From positions 5,952,001 to 6,016,000 of the forward strand of contig BSYQ01000008.1 of assembly GCA_030272585.1 (NCBI GenBank): a stretch of DNA of 64,000 nt, given 5' to 3'. The translations under genes were made by a program, and so were the position numbers. This document shows positions 24,001-32,812 of the stretch, piece by piece. Origin of the DNA: Bryopsis sp. KO-2023 (lineage: Eukaryota; Chlorophyta; Ulvophyceae; Bryopsidales; Bryopsidaceae). The stretch's first letter is position 1, and each line of letters opens with the position of its first letter. The notes beneath the pieces were generated by a model. That model was not told the DNA's origin, made no database searches, and saw nothing but the letters and a program-made list of their open reading frames with translations.

Positions 24001-25430
24001 TCCGCTACACTTACATGTGCGGGTACGTCCTGTACTTCACGAATTACCACCAGAAATGGTTGAAGAGAGGAATCCTTGAGTTTTCTCTTCACCTGTGGAA
24101 TAGTGAGTAAGGAACCAACATTTTTGTGGGGAATGCTTTGTTCTCCACCAGTGGCCTTGGGCAAAAGACCCTGGCGTATCAAGATCCGTTGATTTGCGGA
24201 ATTCGTCACGGCACACTTCTTCTCAAAGAAGTCCAAGACTGCCTTGCGATTTCGCAACCACGTATCACCCAAAATGATATCAAATTTCTCCATCAGATCA
24301 ATCACCAAACAATTTAACTTCTCGCGGAAGCCTTGAATTTTCAGAGAGATCTTTGTTTCACCTAAGATATCAATATAACTCCCATTGGCCAATTCGGCTT
24401 GCGAACTTGTGGTTACCTTGAAGGAAATCCCATTTTGTTCACAAAATCTCTTGGAAAGGAATGCTAATCCCTTAGCTCCTGAGTCCAAAAGACAATGGGC
24501 AGGAATGCCACTAAGAGTTCCCTCAAAGTGCATTGACATCCTGTCTTGGGTAAGTAAATCTTGAGTATCCTTTGGTACCAAGGGGACAGGTGGGTCATAG
24601 TATACATTCACTGGCCAAGGAAGACCTGGAAGTCTTTTCCGGCGCTTTCCTTTCATAGCGGTGAACAAAACCATGCCCTTCTTGTATTGTGCAATTAGTC
24701 TCATAGAGGCCAAGGCCGGATGCGGCTCTTTATTCCACTGTGGAACCAGAATGCAACAAGAAGTATTGTGTGGAGACTTATTCTTTTCTCTCACATAGTG
24801 ATCAATGTATTTGTGAAGCTCCTTGAATGGAGGATTCAGCCATACATGCTCACCCGAAAGAGTAGTCTCAAAAAACCCCTCACCAATACAAAACTTTGCA
24901 CACAAGGCATTGGTTTGGTCTGAGTTAGCACACTCGTCCAAGCTAAACGCTTGTCCCGTGAGTGACTCGAGACGCTGAAACTCTGCCTTGAGTATTGTTT
25001 TGTCTGATTGGATATTAGATCTTTCATTCACATCCTCTGGAGGGACAGAAGTTTGTGCTTCTTCCTGTTTCTCCTTTCTCTTTTGACCACGAGTCACGAT
25101 AGGCGCTAAATGTGCACTATCCACTTCCATTGGGTCACAATTAGGATGAGAATTCAAATCTTGCCTCAGAAATTTCCAGTCATGGGGCTTGGACCTCTGA
25201 GAAACATGTGTAACAACCTCTTTGGGTTTTCCACATTTATGTCCTCGTGTCCAAGTCTCTCCACAAAACCAGCACAATCCCAACTGTTTGCGAGCTTTCA
25301 ACTCTGCTTTGGTCAGTTGGCTGACTGATTTTCTCTTGGAAACTTGAGGTTTAGAGGAATGCTCAGTGGCATTTTTCCTCTCATCAAAAGAATCACTTTG
25401 CCCCGTGTTCTTTTGGGTGGATTTCTGCAT
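21033..25430 (-). CDS. Ty3/gypsy (chromovirus) polyprotein with methyltransferase-like insert
   Basis: 1465 residues, one uninterrupted frame from an ATG. Order: zinc knuckle CWFCGETWTRGHKC (53-66); a segment at about 145-285 with FSLDECAN and VWLNPPF, which resembles phage Dam-type N6-adenine methyltransferases; aspartic protease LLDSGA (about 316); reverse transcriptase with YLDD (678-681); RNase H with TDAS (826-829); integrase with an HHCC zinc finger (ending CDSCQRH), DDE residues in MDFVTNLP, VTDRDPRF and the downstream Glu; and a C-terminal chromodomain (VERILDRR ... EYLVKWLGY ... SWEPEENV). The chromodomain is expected to steer integration to modified chromatin. I see no capsid domain before the zinc knuckle. 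The 553-bp leader is broken by stops, so most of gag seems to be missing. Confidence 0.93.
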   Translation of the reverse strand: MQKSTQKNTGQSDSFDERKNATEHSSKPQVSKRKSVSQLTKAELKARKQLGLCWFCGETWTRGHKCGKPKEVVTHVSQRSKPHDWKFLRQDLNSHPNCDPMEVDSAHLAPIVTRGQKRKEKQEEAQTSVPPEDVNERSNIQSDKTILKAEFQRLESLTGQAFSLDECANSDQTNALCAKFCIGEGFFETTLSGEHVWLNPPFKELHKYIDHYVREKNKSPHNTSCCILVPQWNKEPHPALASMRLIAQYKKGMVLFTAMKGKRRKRLPGLPWPVNVYYDPPVPLVPKDTQDLLTQDRMSMHFEGTLSGIPAHCLLDSGAKGLAFLSKRFCEQNGISFKVTTSSQAELANGSYIDILGETKISLKIQGFREKLNCLVIDLMEKFDIILGDTWLRNRKAVLDFFEKKCAVTNSANQRILIRQGLLPKATGGEQSIPHKNVGSLLTIPQVKRKLKDSSLQPFLVVIREVQDVPAHVSVAEETGESDQVLEKEMESLLEEFDDLFVTGLAEYPPKRAVEVDIPLEEGTRPVNRPLFRYSPAERQEIQEQLSELLAKKLIRPSSSPWGAPVLFVPKKDGGFRMCIDYRGLNKVTIRNQFPIPRIDDLLDELQGSRCFTSLDLRAGYWQVRVKEDDIPKTAFKTPFGLFEYRVLPMGLSNAPAVFQTLMNSVFHGMIGKYVLIYLDDILVFSKTPKEHLKHLREVLQRLREHKLFLKKSKCDFNKTELRYLGFVVGRNGISVDPSKTAKVKNWPRPSGVDDLRSFLGLANYFRKFVQGYSALASPMTDLLKKKKTWEWTHECETAFEGVKTALTEAPCLVLPDFSKPFEVITDASTKAIGAVLLQEGHPIAYDSKKLQGPQLNWSTSDQEMYATVYALQLWRCYLQGRKFRVITDHSPNTFFHSRSTLNRRQVRWLELLHDFQFEWEYRPGRVNVADPLSRIPSSPSSIGVLCETVRSSGLVSRPRDPEVPSLPRGYHTQLESRLVEGYTKDPWYQTLEAAQMLQNQDGIWWNGNVISVPNDGSLRQEIIQDCHSTVYSGHFGVAKTSRQIKKHFWWPQMEDQIKSYVRGCDSCQRHKGRRTKPQGPLKPLPIPKAQWENVSMDFVTNLPPSRGEGHDAILVFVDMLTKMVHLAATSTECSAVDAAKLFVNHVFKAHGMPKKLVTDRDPRFVSHFFRELCYTWEISQALSSAYHPQTDGQTEAMNKVMEDTLRHFVGPSQKNWADLLPVVEFAINNSKSEATGETPFFLNYGRDPWTALTAQIPRKGSKQVAVPEVQKMTNEIREGIVEAKKRLQAAQQRFKAQADRHRVPVQVKVGDLVLLDARNLRLKHPGSRKLTPKWVGPFPIEREINEVAFKLKLPATLPIHPVFHASLLKPYWAKGTVQPPPPVEIEGDLEWEVERILDRRERRRGKKCHTEYLVKWLGYGHEHNSWEPEENVLHAKELVDAFHQSQEQSTVVPRTIRRRSKAKV

Positions 25431-25983
25431 TTTCTTGCAGTATCCCTCTACTTCAAGCCCGCGGCGAAGAAGTGAGTATGAGAGTTATTTTTAGACCAAC
25501 ACCTGTGTTGGGGGAAACCTCTGTGGATATTCCCTTTGTCCTTTAGACAAATCTGTAACCACCTCTTTGTGTGGATAACTCTTCTTTTCGTGGTGTTTCC
25601 TTGTTAACTGCTTTACTTTAATTTTTCTTTGGACACAACAAGCACCTCTAGGGTCTGCTTGAAAAATCTCCAAAAATCTCAAAATATCGTCCAATCCTGA
25701 CGAAAAATATTAAGGACCTCTTGGGTCTCCTTAAAATAGACAAAGGACCTCTTGGGTCTCCTTCGCAACTCGAAAAACCACTCTGCAGAAAGTCTGAAGC
25801 AATACCCTAACTTTGACAGAGCATAACTTTCCGCACACAGCTCGGAATAAACCCCAACTGGACTCAAACGAAGCGGATTTTTCTTAGCTTACTTTTAGAC
25901 ACCTTATTTGTCCAATTCGGACCTTAGACGCTGAAGTTATCGTCGTTTCCGTGACGGACTCTTCACCTGCTCCGAAACCAAAC

Positions 25984-26256
25984 TGTTATAAACCTCTCTC
26001 TCCTAGGAAAATAACCTCCCAGCGCCCCTCCTTGAAGTCCCTTTAACCCATCAAACCCCCACTCCTTGATGGGACCCTTGAGATGACAGGGATCACCTCA
26101 GGGCGAGACACCTGGGCTTGCTATGAGTCATCCTTTCAGCACACGTGCTATAATGATCTCATGGACCTTAAGCATATGATTAGAGCCATGTTAGTGCCCA
26201 CGACTAACCCTTGAGCTCTAGTAGTGCATAGACATACTCGGCGTACACTTATAACA
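25984..26256 (-). repeat. Gypsy right (5') LTR
   Basis: 273 bp; drives transcription of the element on the minus strand. Confidence 0.95.
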
Positions 26257-26778
26257 AGGCCCACGACCACAATAACATCAAACATCCAAACAACCAAACA
26301 ACCAAACAACCAAAACAACCAATAACGTTTCGCCTCACTGCACTACACAGCATGCGCACACACTGTACCATACACTGCTCTTTTCCCTGGTTTCTTTTCT
26401 TCTGTCGTCCAAGGCCCACGACACAAACGTTGCTTAGGTGCCCCATAACACCTCTGACTCATCCTCATACACACAACACGAGCGCAACGCCGAACTTTCT
26501 CGAGCTTCCGCCACGGAGTATCACTTCCAGAAAAATAGCTGCACCTTCAAACAGCTGTAACTTTCTGCCTACTTCTCCGATGAACTCCAAACACGATGCG
26601 TTGAACGCGAAATTTTCTCCTCTTGCCGTTAGCCACCTCAAACGCTTCATTCCGTGACGTATTAACGACGTTATCGCACTTTTCCTCCCAGCGCTCATCT
26701 CCCATCTCCTTCCACCATCTCTTTAAGGAAGAGTCCGCCGAGGACGTCGTCCAAAGGATCGACCGCTCCGAAACCAAT

Positions 26779-27035
26779 TGTCACGCGACGGAATCGTTGC
26801 CCTTGTGAGAAAGTTACAATAGTCCCAATACAAGCCCTCTAAGTACTCGAATCCAATAGGAACTATGCGCCAGCTAGATGAAGTTCCACTGTGAACTGCA
26901 CCTAGAAGGAAACTGACACACTGTGAACTCTTTCTACACGTGTTGGAACTCCTACTGGCGCCCTGGAGCTACCCAGAAGCCAACCACGTGTCCCCATAAC
27001 GTCCCTAATCAAGCCTATAAAAGTGACACGTAACA
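26779..27035 (-). repeat. Outer element, right (5') LTR
   Basis: 257 bp. Differs from the left copy only at GAATCG against GAAAGG by my reading. The primer-binding site lies two bases inside it. Confidence 0.92.
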
Positions 27036-28290
27036 CCAGGCTTGAGGCCACAGGGGTGGGGGCGGGGAAAGTTTGGGGGTTCATGGGGCTGGGACGGGGG
27101 GAAATGGCGCGTGGGACGGTGCCATGGCGAGGAGCCCCTCTGGAAATCCCTACCCTTTGTATCTCTTTTTTTTTTTCCAATTCAGTGGTTTTTTTATCAT
27201 CTCAAGGGGGGAGGGGGGACTCTTTTTCCTAAGACCAGCGCTCCTCAATCCTTGAAAAAAACTGAAGTTTTTTCGAATCTAAAAACTATTTCCTCTTCAT
27301 GAATTATCCATATATTTTTTTTTCTCTCACCCATTTTTTTTTCTTTGACATTGGTAAAGCCCACTGTTCTCAACAAAATTTTGTTTTCCCCAAAAATCAG
27401 GAGTGAATCATCGCGCTGGTCTTGGTCTGACTAAACTCAGATGTAAACTCATCTTTTTTGTCCCTTTGTCAGTTTCACTTTTTTTCTTGCCAAACAAGGA
27501 TGACAGGCTTCTTCTGGAAAATCAGACAGACTAATCTCATCATTTCACTTTTTTTTCCTTTTGAATCCTTGGCTCCTTTCCACAAATGCCATCCCCAGAG
27601 CAGCATAATTTTAAAATTTCTGAAAAATAAAAAAAGGTTTGTTTTCAGGAGGCAATGATTATTTCTTTTGAAGTGTGGGTAAAACACGGCATCCAATGCA
27701 GCTCCCCTTATCCCCCCCCCCAAAAAAAACAGATTTATAAAAAATAAAGTCCGGCAACCAAAAGAAAAACAAAATACTGCCTTGTTTGATCCAATACCAT
27801 CATACAAGCAATGTATTATCGAACTCGTTTTCTGGGCATCGGCTGTCAAATCCAAAGTCAGGTGACAGGGCTACCTGACTGGGATTTCCAGTTTTTTACT
27901 ATAGGCTGTGGAATCACACCATCAAACACATTTTTTCCCCCTGGACATTAGTCCAAGATTAAGAAGATGCAGGTTGAAGGTTTTCAAATTTTTGAAACCA
28001 GTTGTCTCACCTGTTATTCTTTTCCTTGCCAATGGTGCACTTCTTGTCGGAACAATGTTTATCCACTCCTCACAATTGCTCAACGAAACGACTCCCGAGC
28101 AGTTTGATTATTGGTTAAGAAACACGTGTCATTCATCTTGTGTATTTTACCTTTTGTATAAGAGTCCTTGGCAGTTTGTAACGAAGAATACAGAACCAAT
28201 ACAGATCGTTAATTTTCTCGAAATCATGGCAACTTGAATGGGACACTCAGCTCTTTGCACATTAGAAAACGGATTTGGACTCAGATGCTC
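27036..28290. repeat. Tandem unit C, right part
   Basis: Continuation of the third tandem unit after the LTR insertion. It resumes at CCAGGCTTGAGGCCACAGGG and follows units A and B up to about 28250 (AGAATACAGAACCAA ... AATTTTCTCGAAA). Confidence 0.75.
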
Positions 28291-28364
28291 CTGTCAACCT
28301 GTCTTCAGAATGGAAATAAGACCCTTGAAAAAATTGTAACCGTAATGAGAATTGAAGTAAGCGA

Positions 28365-28760
28365 TTAAGCTGGACTGGGATTGGGGACAGCACACTCCTT
28401 GAACAAACACTTGGTGCATTGAAATCTTAGGAGGAGGCAATCTGTGGAGAGCCTTGGAAAAAGATGATTCGACAAACTTTCCTCGACAGGGAAAAGAATC
28501 TGCGGCCTCCTCACGGTCGAAAGATAGCCGCCGTTGAAAGAGAAGTCGCTTGAGATATGGCAGATTGCGGTCGCCATGAAACAGAACCCCCCTTTCGTCT
28601 CTGTCGCACAGATTTGATTCGTTTCGACGAAAAAGTGTGAAATCATTTCGTTGTTCGAGAGCACAATGGACTTGGCCGGACGACGACCCTCTTGATTGGT
28701 ATTTTGAACGGGTACGAAAAGATGAAAAACGAAAAGAGCCGAAAAAAACAGCCGCAACAT
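28365..28760 (-). CDS. Possible small secreted cysteine-rich protein
   Basis: A single open frame of 131 residues from an ATG. It opens with a signal-peptide-like segment (MLRLFFSALFVFHLFVPV) followed by a polar, Cys-containing body: QICATETKGGFCF, ATAIC, DCLLLRFQCTKCLFKEC. I recognise no family. The antisense strand is also partly open (plus 28560-28990), and the ATG context is weak (T at -3), so this is a candidate only. Confidence 0.35.
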   Translation of the reverse strand: MLRLFFSALFVFHLFVPVQNTNQEGRRPAKSIVLSNNEMISHFFVETNQICATETKGGFCFMATAICHISSDFSFNGGYLSTVRRPQILFPVEESLSNHLFPRLSTDCLLLRFQCTKCLFKECAVPNPSPA

Positions 28761-29200
28761 TGAAAGAATCCTTGAGCGTTGAACGATTTGTCTTTGTTCG
28801 GGAAATCCAAACCGATGATACATTGAGACCGACCAGCGGAAAACAAATTTGCAATGAAACTGTCGATCCGATGACGATTTTGTACACCCACGACACATCT
28901 CCACCCCCAACCACACAACGAAACGAGTCATTCACACAAGGATTGGAGTTGTGCTCTCCTTCAACCACTGTAAAGTCGCTTCATCCTTGATTCTTGGAGA
29001 AATCTTCTCCCAGACCTAAAACACGGATTCACAACACAGTCGCATACTTGAAAATCTAAATTACTCATAAAAATTCTGAGGAGGCCATCGACGCAGTGCC
29101 AAAATGATCAAATCTTCCAGTTTTTTTTATCATTCGCAGCACTATTCTTAGGGAGAAATCGAAAAAAAAGGGCACTCACCTGGGCATGTTATTCGTCGAT

Positions 29201-30916
29201 TTAGTTCTTTTTGGTGCTGGTCAGCAACTTCCATGTCGAACACACTCTTTTGGAATTTTGGAAGTTCAAGTATTTCACATCCCAGAACTTGTTTTGGGTG
29301 GGGGCTTCTTTGATCACGACCAGGTTTTCGATTCGGCATCCAAAATTGCCATCTTCATAGTTCCTGCAGCACAGTATGGTGGTTATTAAAACCCCACCAA
29401 AAACTAAACCGGCCAAAAAGCAAAGACCCTCCAAATCCAATCAAGAATACAGTCAGCTTGCTCCAGGCAACCGTCCCCATCCTCAATAAAATCTGATACA
29501 TCAAAACCCATTGAAAAATCACATCGAATAAAGTCACATTTCCAAGCGCCATTTTCAAAAAGAAAAGACAAAAAACATGCCACCAAATGTGTTTTATTAT
29601 CTGGAGGGCATCTGTCCAGGAAATAACGTTATTTCATTGCTATTTCATGTTAACATGCTGGAAAGAAAATCAATGCCTGGATCGATACTGGATTATTTGA
29701 TTAATTACCGTAGGGCAATCAGGGGTACCCGCTTTCATCAGCGTCCAGTCTGGACCCAGCTCATCAGCTGCCTGAAGAAAATATCGGCCATCCGTCCACA
29801 AGGCAGCTTTTTCAGGTGTGATAACCGCAGTGCCTGAATTAGTGCAAGGTGGGAAACAGCAAAAAACAACAACAATCAGAACATAGAACTTTTTGTTGGC
29901 ATGGATTTCTAGCGATGACAATGAAAAGGAGAAAAAAACAGCGTTCGATCAATAACATCACCCCCCTTCGATGGAACAAAAGCGACAAAAGGACCCTGCC
30001 AAGTAGGTCATAGCTGCAAGAATTACTAGCCGAAGCGATCAAACCCATTCTTAAGAATGGGAAGCTTCCCGACGAAGTTTTGGTTTTTTTTTTTGAAAGA
30101 GCTATAGACCGTCAGACAGTTCGTACACGCAATCATTGGCATTCGATAATCAAACCTCTTGCAAAGCAGTTCTCATCACCCAGTCTAATTGCTGATATCG
30201 GGCCAGCAAATACGTAGTTATTGTAACGTACCCCTTACAACACTTCTCAATTTCATATCATGCCTTGGCCATGAAAATGCTTCACTACTTACCGGCGGTG
30301 CCAGTGAATCCAGAAATAAACTCTCTTCTCTTTTGGTGTGCAGGGGGGCATTCCAAAATATGAGGATCTGATGTGGGTACAACCAAGGCTGCCAACCCCC
30401 CTGCCTTCTTCATTTCTTCCCTCACGGAAAGGAGCTTGGGGTCAGCCCCCACCGCTGTTGCCGTGGCAGACATGGCAACCGTTGAACTGCACCTTCCCTG
30501 TGACTGATTCTGAAGACAACAGCCAGAAAGCAATTTTGAAAAAACCAAAGATTTATTTTTTTTTCATAAAATTGTCTCGGACCCCCATCTTCGCCTTGTG
30601 TAAAACATATCCTAAGATTCTCATTGTAAAGTGTTCGAGAGCCCCCGATAAATGTTGCCCACAATTCGTGCTCTTGGTTTTATGTATTGGTATTTTATTT
30701 GCCAAAATATTGAGCTTAACCTGTGGTTGATAGAAACATGTATTCATATCTAGTTTTCAATCACAAAGCTCCACTGCAACTTGTCCACAACCTAAAAGTA
30801 AAAACAGCAACTCCCACAGCTATTGTATGTCCTGTTCTCACCTGGATCCGCTTTCTACCGCCACGATCTCCGTTCGGAATAGTTCCCTGCACCCCACGGA
30901 GCCAAACTTCGGACAT
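29201..30916 (-). pseudogene. Aminopeptidase P (Xaa-Pro aminopeptidase) gene lacking its catalytic middle
   Basis: Exons that join in phase: 30916-30842 (MSEVWLRG..., donor CAG|GTGAG), 30509-30293 and 29833-29709. They encode the cytosolic aminopeptidase P N-terminus: LAALVVPTSDPHILE, REFISGFTGTAG, then [20 protein letters not shown]. The only other match is a C-terminal piece, 29363-29201, with NYEDGNFGCRIENLVVIKEA, which in the family follows roughly 400 residues later. The 345 bp between them cannot hold the missing domain with its metal ligands. In that last piece YY is NY and IRIEN is CRIEN, and the usual ending is lost. I infer an internal deletion and loss of function. An assembly collapse is the main alternative. 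Confidence 0.7.
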
Positions 30917-31309
30917 CTTTGATGGCCAGCGATCAAACGAAACCAAACGTAGCGGTCCGATCTTACGATGGAATAGCGCGTCAAGGCCGAGAGATAACCT
31001 CACAGCAGGAGTTCGACAGCGGACTGTTTTCGGTGGCTGAAAAGGTACCCATGATATTGCGTGGCGGCTGTGCTGTGACTCTCGGATGAAAGGCCAGAAT
31101 TCTTGGGGCCAGAAAAGAAAGGGGATGATGGCACTCCGTAGATGATTGGGGTTTTTTCTGGAGGTGACTGGATGATGGATTCGCTGGCGAGAATATGGCG
31201 GCTGCTTGTGATGTTGGTTTTTATTTAAAAGAAAAAACATTTCAAGGTGGTGACCAAGGTATGGAGTCCATGCCATCAGACCATTCCATCCTTGTTGCTG
31301 CTTACCCTG

Positions 31310-31720
31310 GACTCGATTGTCACTGGATGGGAAATCTTTGAGCACACCCTATCAATCCAGGATGGGCTCATGTCCAGCAATAACAGCACTCTGAACAGCC
31401 AAAAATTCCAGATTTCGACCAACAAAATCCTTTCAATCTGTCATGAATGTGCAACAGGTGCTGAAATATCGAATCGGTGCCTTCATCCACACTCCATCCT
31501 TGCTGGTCCCCATTTTGTGCAATGCAGCTACAACTGTCCATTGATTTCTTCCCAATTATTTGAAAACAAAGTCCAGAACTTCGACAGTACATATTCCTGA
31601 CAGGCAAAATAAAATTCTTCAGATGGTGACCCATTTCAGAAAGCAAATTTCAATCAGTCACAAAAATTCGGGATACCAAAGCCCAATTCTTGTCACAGTA
31701 CTCACCCTCATGAAACCTCC
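31310..31720. repeat. Dispersed repeat, copy 2
   Basis: Partner of 11130-11860, same orientation. It is shorter because it lacks a roughly 230-bp internal piece. The rest of 30917-32812 shows no gene I can support. Confidence 0.7.
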
Positions 31721-32812
31721 ATCCATACTCTTGCTTGAAGTGCTATATCAGCCTTCAAGCAGGTCCCAGCATTTTTTCTTTTTCCAAGTTGAACCATAAT
31801 CCAACAAAGATTAACAGTACATCTCCACACCCAGGGAAAACGCTCCTATTTTTCACAAAATGCTTTTCTGCCAACCATAAAGCAAATTTCTGAGTATTGA
31901 TCTTTTTCTTTGACTCATCCTTTATCCAAGGTCTCAACCAATGTTTCAGTCATTATCATTGCAGAAATCTATAGGATCTCGAGATTTAATACACCAGATA
32001 GGTTGCCAAATATTGAAATTCCTTGAAAAACAAGTGATTTTGATAGTTGCTGCAGCTGTGGCTCTATTTTTCATCAACCGGGCATCAAACTTCGAAGGTC
32101 TTGCTCAGAAATGAAACCGATAATGGAGGTTCTCGTGGTGATCAAAGTCGGGCTTCCCAATTAACGAGATAAAATTGACATGATATCTCGAATACAACGT
32201 AACCAAGATCTCCATTAAGAATAACGATTTCTTCGAAAGTCTTTCTTTTAAGGGTGGTACCAATTATGTCAAAGTGACTTAATCTTCCTTTATGCAAGTT
32301 TTCTGTACTGGTCATGGTAATTTTGCATTTCCTTGATCCCAACATGTGTGTAAATGTACAGTACCACAGCATTGCATGTTTGCTCTTTTCCCAATGCAAC
32401 CAGAATTGATCAGATTCAATTTCACTAGTCGGCAGTTGGGGGGGGGTTGTATGGATGAAGCTCACAAATTTATCTTGTGGGTTTCATGCCATCAAAAATT
32501 TTCCACCTGTTGGGTCGAAAAAACTTCAAATTCATTTGTTCTACTTTCCAGATCAGTGGTGAGTCATGAAGCAATTATTTGTGTGTATCTGATTGGTATC
32601 AGCCAAAGACCTCCAAAGACGAAAAAACATCAAGGAGATGTCCTACGGTGAATGGCAATCCCAGACCTAAAAAAATTCATAGCAAAACGATTCGATGCGT
32701 TTGTTCTCCTTTAAAATACTGTAGCCCGTGTTGATCCATGTTGGGCAAAGTCGAAAAAGAAACTACCGAGAACAGAGCTACAGTCAAAAGGGTGGATGGC
32801 ACAAATTGTGTG

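Larger units (their letters stand above)
20611..26256 (-). mobile_element. Full-length Ty3/gypsy chromovirus nested in the outer element
   Basis: 5646 bp. The 273-bp LTRs (20611-20883 and 25984-26256, TGTTATAA ... TTATAACA) look identical base for base. The target duplication AGGCC is at 20606-20610 and 26257-26261. On the minus strand the order is LTR, primer-binding site TGGTTTCGGAGCAGG (25980-25966), leader, a single long reading frame, purine tract (AGGGAGGGGGCAC), LTR. Identical LTRs plus an intact frame point to a very recent insertion. Confidence 0.95.
19702..27035 (-). mobile_element. Outer LTR retroelement with little coding capacity, carrying a nested insertion
   Basis: Flanked by 257-bp LTRs (19702-19958 and 26779-27035) that start TGTCACG and end GTAACA. 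I see only two substitutions between them, near position 16 of the LTR. The 5-bp target duplication CCAGG lies at 19697-19701 and 27036-27040. Next to the right LTR, on the minus strand, is a primer-binding site (TGGTTTCGGAGCGG, 26776-26763). Next to the left LTR is a purine tract (AAGAGAAGGGAAT). The element therefore reads right to left. Without the nested gypsy it has only about 1.17 kb of interior, with no coding region I can find, like a TRIM-type non-autonomous element. Confidence 0.9.

Noticed and set aside
28560..28990. Plus-strand frame with a polar run (DDDPLDWYFERVRKDEKRK)
   Set aside because: No ATG or clear splice acceptor in frame, and it overlaps antisense with the frame that has a signal peptide; unresolved.
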